The notes beneath the pieces were generated by a model. That model made no database searches. It worked only from the letters and a program-made list of their open reading frames with translations, and had not been told where the DNA came from. DNA of 64,000 bases from Paenibacillus_Z sp042653205 (lineage in GTDB: Bacteria; Bacillota; Bacilli; Paenibacillales; Paenibacillaceae), in contig NZ_JBHSHY010000002.1 in the NCBI RefSeq assembly GCF_042653205.1, positions 124,001 through 188,000 of the forward strand, given 5' to 3'. Position 1 is the stretch's first letter; every line of letters begins with the position of its first letter. A program made the position numbers and the translations under genes. Below, in pieces: positions 8,518 through 17,700 of this stretch.

Positions 8518-9540
8518 TCAAATGGCGCGGTGCTTCTTCAAGGCCGCGACGTTCAGCAGGGCGAACGCCGCGGAGAAGCCGGCCAGCACCCACACGTCCG
8601 TCGCGATGCCGGACCAGCCTTCGCCGCGGATCATAATGTTCCGCATCGCGTCGGCCCCGTAATAGAGCGGCATGATGCGGCTCAGATGCTGCAGCCACGG
8701 CGTCATGGCGTCGAGATTGAACAAGCCCGAGAAGAATACCTGCGGCACGACGACGAGCGGGATGAACTGAATGATCTGGAATTCGTTGCTCGCGAACGAG
8801 GACAGCAGCGTTCCCAGCGTCAGCGCCGTCAGCGAGAGCAGCAGGTTGAGCAGCAGGACGTACCAGATCGAGCCGTCCATGTAGAGGCCGAGCGCGTCGA
8901 TCGAGAACCAGGCGATCAGGGCTGCCTGCAGCAGCGTGAACAGCCCGAAACCCGCGAGGTAGCCGAGGACGACCTCGGACCGGCGGATCGGCGTCGCGAG
9001 CAGCCGCTCCAGGGTGCCGCTCGTGCGCTCGCGCAGGAACGACACGCCGGCGAGCAGGAAGACGAAGAAGAAGGAAAAGAAGCCGATGAGCACCGGACCG
9101 AACGAGTCGAACGAGGCCATGTCCGCGCTGCCGTGCAGGTAGGTCACCGCGGGCTGCGAGGACGGCGAACCGGCGCTCAGCGCGCGCTGGAGCAGCAGCA
9201 GGACCGATTTGTTCACGGACGGGTCGCTGCCCTCCAGCCGGAGCGCGGGCGCTCCGCCCTCGAACGTCAGGTACGCGTCCAGCTTGCGGGCCAGGAGCGC
9301 GTCCTCGGCGGCTTGCCGGCCGTCGTAAAGGACGGCGTCGGCGCCGGCTTGCTCGAGCTGGCGTTCGATGGCCGCCGACGGCGCCTGCACGAGCCCGATC
9401 GCCGGCTCGATCGTATTGCCGTTGAACACGAGCTTCATAAGGCCGAGAATGAGCAGCGGGGCAAGGAAGAGCAGCGCGAGCGTCCGCTTGTCGCGGAGAA
9501 ACTGGCGAATGATGCGGATGGCCAAGGCGCGGATTCTCAT
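8518..9540 (-). CDS. ABC-2 type transporter permease
   Basis: A 340-residue membrane protein with one N-terminal membrane segment (TLALLFLAPLLILGLMKLVF), an external domain of about 150 residues, and five or so membrane segments in the C-terminal half, the layout of ABC-2 permeases such as NatB- or DrrB-type exporters. The motif FLRERTSGTLERLLATPI is typical of the family. Its ATG overlaps the TGA of the ATPase gene (ATGA), so the two are translationally coupled. It should form the membrane pore of a drug or lipid-like exporter. Confidence 0.85.
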   Translation of the reverse strand: MRIRALAIRIIRQFLRDKRTLALLFLAPLLILGLMKLVFNGNTIEPAIGLVQAPSAAIERQLEQAGADAVLYDGRQAAEDALLARKLDAYLTFEGGAPALRLEGSDPSVNKSVLLLLQRALSAGSPSSQPAVTYLHGSADMASFDSFGPVLIGFFSFFFVFLLAGVSFLRERTSGTLERLLATPIRRSEVVLGYLAGFGLFTLLQAALIAWFSIDALGLYMDGSIWYVLLLNLLLSLTALTLGTLLSSFASNEFQIIQFIPLVVVPQVFFSGLFNLDAMTPWLQHLSRIMPLYYGADAMRNIMIRGEGWSGIATDVWVLAGFSAAFALLNVAALKKHRAI

Positions 9541-10283
9541 GCGCGCGCACCTCCCCCTAGGGCGATGAACGCGTCTTCGATGGAGGACGCGCTGCATTGC
9601 CGCATAAGGTCTTCCGGCGTGCCGACCGCCGTCAGCCTGCCGTCGCGGATGAGGCCGAGCCGGCCGCATAGCTCCGCTTCGTCCATGACGTGCGTCGTCA
9701 GCACGATCGTCGTGCCGCTGCGGCGCATATCCCCAAGCTCGCGCCAGATGGACCGGCGCAGTACGGGATCGATGCCGACGGTCGGCTCGTCGAGCACGAG
9801 CAGCTCCGGCTCGTGCAGCAGCGCGATGGCGAGCGAGAGCCGGCGCTTCATGCCGCCGGAATAGGCGGAGACGGCTTTGTTCAGATGCGCCTCCAAGTCG
9901 ACGAGCGCCATGGCCGCCCGGATGCGTTTCGCGAGCCGCTCGCCCTTCAGGCCGTACAGCGAGCCGAAGAACGCGAGGTTCTCCTTGGCGGTCAGCTCTC
10001 CGTAGAGCGCGTCGGACTGCGCCATGTAGCCCAGCCGCTTCAGCATCGCGAGCTTGGGCATCCGTTCGCCGAGCAGATGGACGGTGCCGCCGTCGGCGCG
10101 GTCGATGCCGGTCATCAGCTTGATCAAGGTCGTCTTGCCGGAGCCCGAAGGCCCGAGCAGGCCGAACAGTTCGCCGGCTCCGACCTGAAGCGAGACGCCG
10201 TCCAGCACCGTCCGGCCGCCGAAGCGGCGCGAGACGCCGCGAACGTCGACGACGGAAGGAGAAGGAGCTGCCAAATCGGACAT
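9537..10283 (-). CDS. ABC transporter ATP-binding protein
   Basis: A 248-residue ABC ATPase, first gene of the operon. Walker A is GPSGSGKTT, the signature is YSGGMKRRLS, Walker B is LLVLDEPTVGID and the switch histidine lies in LTTHVMDEAE. The form is that of DrrA/NatA-type exporters. It powers the adjacent ABC-2 permease. Transcription is predicted from the promoter at 10325-10353, which is bracketed by TetR-like operators. Confidence 0.9.
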   Translation of the reverse strand: MSDLAAPSPSVVDVRGVSRRFGGRTVLDGVSLQVGAGELFGLLGPSGSGKTTLIKLMTGIDRADGGTVHLLGERMPKLAMLKRLGYMAQSDALYGELTAKENLAFFGSLYGLKGERLAKRIRAAMALVDLEAHLNKAVSAYSGGMKRRLSLAIALLHEPELLVLDEPTVGIDPVLRRSIWRELGDMRRSGTTIVLTTHVMDEAELCGRLGLIRDGRLTAVGTPEDLMRQCSASSIEDAFIALGGGARA

Positions 10284-10305
10284 GAAATCACGCCTTTCCG
10301 AATAA

Positions 10306-10319
10306 TGAGTGATTACTCA
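10306..10319. promoter_or_regulatory. TetR-type operator, downstream copy
   Basis: TGAGTGATTACTCA is a near-perfect dyad (GAGT-n4-ACTC). It lies just after the -10 element of the ABC operon promoter, at the predicted transcription start. The second copy at 10355-10368 carries the same 12-base core in reverse-complement orientation. Confidence 0.75.
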
Positions 10320-10324
10320 CATTC

Positions 10325-10353
10325 ATCATATGCGCATATACCCGATTTGTGAA
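10325..10353 (-). promoter_or_regulatory. promoter of the ABC exporter-tetR operon
   Basis: On the minus strand TTCACA (10348-10353) and TATGAT (10325-10330) are separated by exactly 17 bases. It is framed on both sides by the TetR-like dyads, so a bound repressor would cover both the -35 flank and the start point. Confidence 0.7.
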
Positions 10354-10354
10354 G

Positions 10355-10368
10355 TGAGTAATCACTCG
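10355..10368. promoter_or_regulatory. TetR-type operator, upstream copy
   Basis: TGAGTAATCACTCG repeats the operator core GAGTAATCACTC immediately upstream of the -35 element. The centres of the two dyads are 49 bases apart. Confidence 0.75.
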
Positions 10369-10392
10369 CTTTTTCGGCGGCCAAGCTGTTTT

Positions 10393-11520
10393 TTAAGACG
10401 GCGCGTCCGAAGAGGTTTCGAGCGGGGCTTTGTTTCGTTGCGGGCCGCGCGCGAGCGAGACGGCGAAGACGATCAGTATGGGCAGCACCGCGCACGCCAT
10501 GCCCCAGAGAGGGTGGATGACCGTGACCTCGTACGCCCATTTCGTCTCGCCCCGCGTCATCGCCGCGAGCGACACGGACGCCATGAACAGCGCGAGCGGG
10601 AAGACGAGCATGCGGTCGTTCTTCAGCTTGAGCAGCTGCGCGCACGTCTGGTGCGCGGTGAATAGTACGAGCGTCGTCTTCATGAACGAAGCGAGAATGA
10701 GCGAGTATCCGATGAGCGCTTCGAGCCGCGAGAAGACGTCGATCAGGTCGACGGACCGCGCGACCTCGAAGAGAGAGTACTTGCGGTCGCCGGCGATCGG
10801 CCCGAACACGAGGATGGTGACGGCCGTCGTGCCCGCCAGCGAGGCGGCGTTCACGATCACCGCGAGCAGCGCCTTGAACTCGAAGTGCTTCCCGAAATCG
10901 GGCACGAAGCAGAGCAGCATGGCGAACAGAACGACTTCGCCGTACGGAAACCCGTACGAGAAATAGAGCCCTTGCAGCAAGGGCTTGACGCCGTCCGGCA
11001 GGACGGGAAACAGGTGACCGGGATTGAAGTTGTTGACGGACAGCAGGATGATGAGGACCACGAACAGCATGACGCTGCCCATCAGGATGGGGAACAGGCC
11101 GGCCATCTTGTCCATGCCCGCGCGAACGGACAGGGCGGCGACGAGAAAGGAGAGGAGCACGAACCAATAGCCATCCGTATTGCGCATCATGGAGCTGTTC
11201 AGGAACATGGCGATGTCGAGCACGATGGCCGCGCCCATATGGATCTGATAGTACAGCAGCATGAGGGAGAAGAGCACGGCGACGGGCGCGCCGACGACGC
11301 TCCGGCTGTACGCGACGAAGTTTTGGCCGGGGTAGCGCTTGGCCAGCAGGATCACCGGCAGAATCGTCAAGATGCCGCCGGCGGAGGCGATGAGAATGCT
11401 GATCCAGGCGGCATTGCCCGCGAATTGGATCATCGGTCCCGGAATGTTGACGATGGACGAGCTGGTCAAATAGACGAACAGCAGGAGCGCCGCTTGATTG
11501 GCCGTGATTTTCATATTCAT
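10393..11520 (-). CDS. spore germination protein, GerAB family (endospore permease)
   Basis: A 375-residue membrane protein of the amino acid permease-related GerB family, about ten membrane segments (LLLFVYLTSSSIVNIPGPMI, LPVILLAKRYPG, YQIHMGAAIVLDIAMFL, GYSLILASFMKTTLVLF). In germinant receptors this subunit sits in the spore inner membrane and binds the germinant. The start at 11520 overlaps the stop of the upstream 84-residue gene (ATGA). A longer start nine codons upstream lies inside that gene and is less likely. It is the last gene of the receptor operon. Confidence 0.85.
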   Translation of the reverse strand: MNMKITANQAALLLFVYLTSSSIVNIPGPMIQFAGNAAWISILIASAGGILTILPVILLAKRYPGQNFVAYSRSVVGAPVAVLFSLMLLYYQIHMGAAIVLDIAMFLNSSMMRNTDGYWFVLLSFLVAALSVRAGMDKMAGLFPILMGSVMLFVVLIILLSVNNFNPGHLFPVLPDGVKPLLQGLYFSYGFPYGEVVLFAMLLCFVPDFGKHFEFKALLAVIVNAASLAGTTAVTILVFGPIAGDRKYSLFEVARSVDLIDVFSRLEALIGYSLILASFMKTTLVLFTAHQTCAQLLKLKNDRMLVFPLALFMASVSLAAMTRGETKWAYEVTVIHPLWGMACAVLPILIVFAVSLARGPQRNKAPLETSSDAPS

Positions 11521-11771
11521 CCGCGTCCCCCTTTCGCTTTGAACCATTTATTCAGCGCGTCCGCCATCGGGCCGAACAGCGCGTTGGCGGAATCATAATA
11601 CGTAGGCAAGCGAAACGCGCCCGCGGCATGCGCCATGTGGTACAAGGTCAACGCGAGCAGCAGACCGTACGTCAGCTTCGTCCTGACGGGCCGCGGTCCG
11701 TCGCCTTTGCCGTCGATGTAATTGACCAGCAGCATGCCGGCGAGGCATACGATCACGAGCGCAACGAACAT
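11517..11771 (-). CDS. small membrane protein within the ger operon
   Basis: An 84-residue protein with an N-terminal membrane segment (MFVALVIVCLAGMLLVNYI), a polar stretch, and a second hydrophobic segment (LTYGLLLALTLYHMAHAAGA). It starts four bases after the gerC-like stop and its stop overlaps the GerAB start, so it is translated as part of the receptor operon. Some receptor loci encode a small two-helix GerD-independent 'D' subunit; this could be such a subunit, but the sequence alone does not prove it. Confidence 0.65.
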   Translation of the reverse strand: MFVALVIVCLAGMLLVNYIDGKGDGPRPVRTKLTYGLLLALTLYHMAHAAGAFRLPTYYDSANALFGPMADALNKWFKAKGGRG

Positions 11772-11775
11772 GGTC

Positions 11776-13002
11776 TCACTTCCGTTCGTCTTGGTTTGGC
11801 TGCAGCAGCGTGCTGCCTGTCTCCGTGCCGTGCGTGGCGATGACGGTCTCGACCTCGACCTCGCAGTCGAGCTTGGCGAAGCGTTCCGCCCAGTCCGGCT
11901 TCCATTTGCGCCACAGCTGCGGGTCGCGTCTGTAGATTTCGTTGCCGATGCCGAGCAGATCCGCTTTCTCCTGCCGCAGGCGGGTCATCGCGCTTAGCAT
12001 CTGCTGCCGGATGGCCGCGGAGATTTTGTCCTCGTACGCTTGCTCCTGCCGTTCGTTGCCGAGCGTCGTGCAGGACAGCTCCAAATTGGCGACGGTCGCG
12101 CGAATGCGGTACCGCACCTTGACGCCGTCCTTGCCGAACGCGACGGTGCGATGGTTGTCGAACTGGAGCATCTCGGCCGCTTCGTCGAGCGGAACGCCGC
12201 CGTTCTCGTCCTCGCTCCCGCCGTCGCCGGCGTTTCCGCCGGACGCGCATGGAATTTCGATGATGCCGTTCGTGTAGCGGTTCATGAGCATGAGCAGTCC
12301 TTCCGTCTCCTGGCCGTCGAACCGGCCCGTCATGAGACCGTTCTTGACGATCGCGAGTCCCGCCACGCCGGGCTCGGATCCGGTTTGCCGCTCGTCGAGC
12401 TTCAGATACGGGATCGCGCCGACCTGCGATTCGCTGCGCAGCTGCAGCGCCAGCTCCAGCAGGTTCGTACCGATCGTTTTGCCGCTGTACAGGTGCTCGG
12501 ACCGCTCGCTCAAATAATATTGCTGGCTCACCGTGTTCTCGATGAAAGGCCGCTGATCGAAGTAGTCCGACGCACGGCCCTTCGTGATCATAAGCGTGAT
12601 CGTCAGCCGCGGTTCGTTGTCCCGGTAGAAAATATCGAGCAGCTGCGTCACAGGAATTTTCCGGGCGATCCGCTCGCTCAGCAGGATGACCCGCGTATGG
12701 CTGAACTGGGCTTTGCGCCCGAGGTGGATCGTGACGTCCCGGATTGCTTCCATGACGGACGTATCCTTCGTGCGCACGTTGACGTACGGCGTGCCGCTCT
12801 TGCCCCGCGAGGCGACCGTCTGGGACGGTTTATAGATTTGAAACGTGACCAGCACCTGGCCGCTGCCCGCATCGTCGATGCCAACGCCCATGACAAAGCC
12901 TTTCTCGGGCAGCTCCGCACGGTCGCCGCAGCCGGAGACGGCGATGCCGCAGCACAGCAGCAGCGCCGCCAGGGCCATGAACCGTATCCGCATCATACCC
13001 AT
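11776..13002 (-). CDS. Ger(x)C family germination lipoprotein
   Basis: A 408-residue lipoprotein. The N-terminus has a signal sequence ending in the lipobox VSGC with the modified cysteine at residue 25, followed by DRAELPEKGFVMGVGID, the hallmark opening of GerAC proteins. The central part contains FSHTRVILLSE and DIFYRDNEPRLTI, also typical. ATG 13002 is preceded by GGAGGAG. The C subunit sits on the outer face of the spore inner membrane with the A and B subunits and is needed for receptor function. Confidence 0.85.
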   Translation of the reverse strand: MGMMRIRFMALAALLLCCGIAVSGCGDRAELPEKGFVMGVGIDDAGSGQVLVTFQIYKPSQTVASRGKSGTPYVNVRTKDTSVMEAIRDVTIHLGRKAQFSHTRVILLSERIARKIPVTQLLDIFYRDNEPRLTITLMITKGRASDYFDQRPFIENTVSQQYYLSERSEHLYSGKTIGTNLLELALQLRSESQVGAIPYLKLDERQTGSEPGVAGLAIVKNGLMTGRFDGQETEGLLMLMNRYTNGIIEIPCASGGNAGDGGSEDENGGVPLDEAAEMLQFDNHRTVAFGKDGVKVRYRIRATVANLELSCTTLGNERQEQAYEDKISAAIRQQMLSAMTRLRQEKADLLGIGNEIYRRDPQLWRKWKPDWAERFAKLDCEVEVETVIATHGTETGSTLLQPNQDERK

Positions 13003-13034
13003 GTGTATCTCCTCCACGTCCCGGCTGCCGCGGC

Positions 13035-14516
13035 CTAGCGGGTCCTCTTCGACCGCGTCTGCCGGGCTTCGCTTTGTTTCATCAGCACCTTGAGCGGTTT
13101 TCGCACGACGGTATTCTGCAGCTCGCCGACCGTCCACGGCGCCAGCGGCTTCAGGTATGGCACGCCCAGCGACTTTAGGCCGATAAGATGGATCCACATG
13201 AGGGAGAACCCGATGATGAGCCCGAAGATGCCGAGCAAGGCCGACAGAATCATCAGCGGCAGCTGGAGCAGGCGCAGCGAGACGGCCAAATTGTATTGGG
13301 GCAGCGCGAACGACGCGATGCCGGTCAAGGCGATGACGACGACCATGCTCGGCGAGACGATGCCGGCGTTGATCGAGGCTTCGCCGACGACGAGCGCGCC
13401 GACGATGCTGACGGCCGACCCGACGGGGCGCGGCAGCCGGATGCCTGCTTCCCGCAGAATCTCGAAGATGAAGACCATGATGACCGCCTCCAGGAAAGCC
13501 GGGAACGGAATGCCTTCCCGGGCATCGACGACGGCGAGCAGGAGCACGGTCGGGATCATTTCCGGATGGAACGTCGAAATCGCGATATACAGGCTCGGCA
13601 GGCCGAGCGCGATCATAAGGGCGGTGAACCGGAGGATGCGAATGAAGTTGGCCATCAGCGTGCGCTGGTAAAAATCTTCGCTCGACTGCAGCAGCTCGAA
13701 CAGCGTGGTCGGGCCGATCAGCACGCTTCCCGTGCCTTCGACGAGCACGATGATTTTGCCGTTCAGCAGGGCGGAGGCGGCGACGTCCGTGCGCTCCGTG
13801 TACCGGAACTGCGGGAACGGCGTCCACGTGCGCTCCTCGAGGACGTCCTCGATATAGCTCGTCTCCAGCACGTCGGCGTCCGGCAGCTGGCTGATCCGGT
13901 CCACGAAGGCGTCGAGCGCCTCCTGCCCGACGGCGCCTTCCATATAGCCGAACGCGACGGTCGTGCGCGCGCTGCCGCCGGTCTGAATGAAATTGAATTT
14001 GACCGCGGAGCTCTGTACGCGCGTCCGGATCATGCCGATGTTCTTCTTCAGGTTCTCGACGGTCGATTCCCGTGGTCCTTGAACGACGGGCTCCGTGACG
14101 GGCTCGTCCACCTGCCTCGTCTCGAACCGGCCGGCGCGGAAGCACAGCGCCCGGCTCCAGCCGTCGATGAAGATAATGAGGCAGCCGCTCAGCACGAGGC
14201 GTTCGACATCCTCCAGCTCGTCGACGAGCGTGGCGGATTCCTCCGAAGCGACGTGGTTGCTGAACTGCCGGATGATCATGTCCGGCGTCACTTCGGTGCC
14301 GTCGCCGACTTCGTGGGCAACGAGATCTTGAAGCAGGTGTTTGAAAAAATTGCTGCGCTTGTCCAGCACGAGCGTGTCCAGATAGACCGAGAGCGCCTTC
14401 CGGGTGAGCTTGGGACCGTAATTCCAGCGGAACAGGACCAAATCCGAGCATGGATTGAAGCGGGAACGGATATACGCCAAATTGCGGTCCATGTCCGTAA
14501 ATATCGGTACTGGCAT
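13035..14516 (-). CDS. spore germination protein, GerAA family
   Basis: A 493-residue GerA-family subunit. The first roughly 250 residues are a soluble domain with VLFRWNYGPKLTRKALSVYLD-like and GRFETRQVDEPVTEPVVQGPRE segments, the latter the conserved EPxxExxxRGPxxGF-like region in variant form. Five or so membrane segments follow (ILRFTALMIALGLPSLYIAI, ILSALLGIFGLIIGFSLMWI). It opens the minus-strand ger operon A-C-small protein-B. A-family subunits are thought to form the ion-release channel of the receptor. AAGGAAGGGAG precedes the ATG. Confidence 0.85.
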   Translation of the reverse strand: MPVPIFTDMDRNLAYIRSRFNPCSDLVLFRWNYGPKLTRKALSVYLDTLVLDKRSNFFKHLLQDLVAHEVGDGTEVTPDMIIRQFSNHVASEESATLVDELEDVERLVLSGCLIIFIDGWSRALCFRAGRFETRQVDEPVTEPVVQGPRESTVENLKKNIGMIRTRVQSSAVKFNFIQTGGSARTTVAFGYMEGAVGQEALDAFVDRISQLPDADVLETSYIEDVLEERTWTPFPQFRYTERTDVAASALLNGKIIVLVEGTGSVLIGPTTLFELLQSSEDFYQRTLMANFIRILRFTALMIALGLPSLYIAISTFHPEMIPTVLLLAVVDAREGIPFPAFLEAVIMVFIFEILREAGIRLPRPVGSAVSIVGALVVGEASINAGIVSPSMVVVIALTGIASFALPQYNLAVSLRLLQLPLMILSALLGIFGLIIGFSLMWIHLIGLKSLGVPYLKPLAPWTVGELQNTVVRKPLKVLMKQSEARQTRSKRTR

Positions 14517-14662
14517 AAGCTCCCTTCCTTTCCAGCGTTCGCTTGATTAACAGCGTTCCAAACGGAGCCGGTTTTTATGCATTGGACGGCATGCCGCGCT
14601 GCGGGACGCGGTTCCGTCTCCGTCTCCGTCCCAGGTCGGGGATAAAGACTGGTCTCGAGACG

Positions 14663-14693
14663 TTTACGGTCCTCCCTTCCGGGAAGGTAGACT
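14663..14693 (+). promoter_or_regulatory. candidate MerR-type promoter with 19-base spacer and central dyad
   Basis: TTTACG (14663-14668) and TAGACT (14688-14693) are separated by 19 bases, and the spacer holds the perfect dyad CCTTCC-G-GGAAGG (14675-14687). An over-long spacer with a central dyad is the layout of promoters activated by MerR-family regulators. It would drive the RND exporter gene starting at 14746. No merR gene is in the window, so the regulator would be encoded elsewhere. Confidence 0.45.
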
Positions 14694-14745
14694 TTAACGA
14701 GGAGTTCCAAGGAGAACCATAGATTGAAGGGAGAATGGGGAGTAC

Positions 14746-17700
14746 ATGCAGTGGATTACGAAGTGGGCGTTCAATAACAAGGCCGCCATGAAGCTCGTCG
14801 TGCTGATGGCGCTGGCGATGGGGGTGGTCAGCTATTTCCGGCTGCCGATGGAGTTTTTGCCGGAAGCGGATAACCCGATGGTCACGGTCGCCGCGATCGG
14901 ACCGGGCTATGACGCCAAGTCGATGGAGACGGAGGTCACGAGCAAGCTCGAGGACGCCGTGCAGTTCGTCAAAGGCAAGACGCTGATGACTTCGTCCTCC
15001 GGGAACGGCTTCGCCAAGATCGACTTGTCGTTCGATTCCAAGACGAACATGAAGGAGGCAAAAGCCGAAGTCGAAGCGGCCGTTCGCGCCGTGCGGCTGC
15101 CGGAGCGGGTCATGACGCCGTACGTCGTGCAGTTCAACACGTCGATGATTCCGATATCATGGGTCTCCGTCAGCCTGGACGGCGTGAAGGATACCGACCG
15201 CGACCGCGTCGAGAAGGACCTGATCAACGCCTTCAAGAAAATCGACGGCGCCGCCCAGGTGTCCCTGGGCGGCAAATCCGCGCCGCGCGTGTCGATCGTG
15301 CCGGATTCTGAGAAGCTCGCCGCCAAGGGCGTTCCGTTCCAGGCGCTCATGGGCGTGCTGCAAGGACGCAGCGTCTCGGCATCCGTCGGCGAGAAGACGA
15401 TCGACGGCGCCTCCGGCAACCTGATCGTCGAAGCGAACGTGAGCGACCTCGAGACGCTCCGCAAGCTGCCGGTGGCGCCGGGCGTGACGCTCGGCGACGT
15501 GGCGGACGTTCAGCTCGCGAATCAGGCGGAAAGCATCAGCAGCCTGAACGGCAAGGACGTGCTCATGCTGACGATATCCAAGTCCGCGAATGCCAATGCC
15601 GTCAAGGTCGGCGACGCGGTGCAGGAGACGGTGGACCGGCTGAACAAGGACGTGGGCGGCGTCGATATCCGCGTCTTGTCCAGCACGTCGGAGCAGGTCG
15701 TGCATTCCGTCAATTCCATGCTGCGCGAAGTGCTGATGGGCGCGCTGTTCGCCACGGTCGTCATTCTGCTGTTCATGCGCAACCTGCGGGCGACGCTCGT
15801 GACGATCGTCTCGATCCCGCTGTCGCTTGGCATCACGCTGTACTTGCTGCAGGCGTCCGGGGTGTCGCTGAACATCATTACGCTCGGCGGCGTCGCGGTT
15901 GCGGTCGGCCGTCTCGTCGACGACAGCATCGTCGTCATCGAGAACATTTACCGCAGGCTGCAGCACGAGCCATTCTCGCTCGGCTTGATTACGGACGCCA
16001 CGAAGGAAGTAGCGACGGCCATTACGTCGTCGACGCTCGTCACGGTCGCGGTATTCCTGCCGATGGGGCTCCTCCGCGGCTCGCTGCAGGCGTTCCTGCT
16101 GCCGTTCGCGCTGACCGTCACGTATTCGCTGCTCTCGTCGCTGCTTGTCGCCTTGACGGTCGTGCCGCTGCTGAGCGCCGCGCTGCTGCGCAACACGAAG
16201 ATGAAGGAGCACGAAGGCTCCAAGCGGTTCTCGAAGTTCCTCGGCTGGTGCCTGGCGCACAAGTGGGTGCCGCTCGTCGTGTCGGTCGCACTGCTGATCG
16301 GCTCCGTCGGCGCGTACATGTCGATGCCGAAAGGGGCGCTGGACTCATCCAATGCGTCGAACCTCAACATCTCGCTGGAATATCCGAGCGAGACGCCGCT
16401 TGACCACGTCGTCTCGGGCGGACGCCAGCTGGAAGCGTTCCTCGGCAAGCAGGCAGGCATCGATTGGGTCCTGATGCAGAACGGCAATAGCGCAGACGGC
16501 GCGCAATACGGCGAAGTCTCCTCGCCGACGCTCGTGACGTATCTGGTGCAAATGAAGAAAGGCGCGGACGCCGAGAAGGTCATCGCCGACGTGCAGAAGC
16601 AGCGCGCCTCGTTCCCGGGCGCGGATTTGAACGCGGGGGCCATGGACTTCATGAGCGGCTCCGGCGGTACGCAGGTGCTCGTCGACGTGACGGGCGACGA
16701 TCTCGAAGCGATCGCCAAGGGCGCGGACGACGTCGTCTCGGCCATCAAGCCGGTCAAGGACGTCCTGAAAGTGAAGACGAATCAGGAAGAGAAAAAGCCG
16801 GTCTATACGTTCCGGCTGGATCCGGCGAAGTCGAACGGCCAGGAAGTGGCGTCCCAGCTGCAAGGCTTGCTGAATCCGATCCCGCTTGGATCCGTGACGA
16901 TCGGCGGCCATGCGGCGAACGTCGTGCTGGAGCCGACCGTCGATCCGAAATCGCAAAGCGACCTGAACGGCCTCACGATCATGACGGCCGCCGGCACGGC
17001 GCCGGTCTCGTCGGTCGCGGAGCTCGTCAAGACCGAGCAGCCGAGCGTCTACTATCATAAGGACGGCAAGCCGTACGTTCGTGTCGTCGCGGACGTCGAT
17101 CCGAAGCAGCTGTCCGTCGTCGGCAAGGAAATCGCCAAGAAGGTCGGCGAGCTGAAGAAGCAGGACGGCGTCACGTACACCGTCGGCGGCGCATCCGCGG
17201 ACCAATCGTCCGATTTCGCGGATCTCGGCGTCATCATGATGATCGCGATCGGCATCGTCTACCTGATCATGGTCGTCACGTTCAAGACGCTTCGCGCGCC
17301 GCTCGCGATCTTGTGCTCGCTGCCGCTCGCGGCGATCGGGGCGGTCGTCGGCCTGCTCGTATCGGGCATCTCGCCGGACTTTACCGCCGTCTTCGGCGCA
17401 CTGATGCTGGTCGGCATCGTCGTGACCAACGCGATCGTGCTTATCGACCGCGTGAAGCAAAACGAGCAGCGCATGACGATCCGCGAAGCGCTGATCGAAG
17501 CGGCGTCCACCCGCGCCCGTCCGATTCTGATGACGGCGATCGCGACGATCTCCGCGATGCTGCCGCTTGTCTTCGGCTCGACCGAGAGCGGAAGCATCGT
17601 CTCGCAAAGCCTGGCGACCGTCGTCATCGGCGGCCTGGCGGCGGCTACGCTGCTGACGCTCGTCATCGTGCCATGCGTCTACGAATTGTTCTTCTTCCGC

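Noticed and set aside
13003..14451. In-frame upstream extension of the Ger(x)C gene through the gerAA region
   Set aside because: The extension is gerAA read in the wrong frame; the lipoprotein signal and GGAGGAG place the true start at 13002.
14517..14600. Sigma-G promoter for the ger operon
   Set aside because: GCATA is present as a -35-like element on the minus strand, but no CATnnTA -10 element is found at the right spacing.
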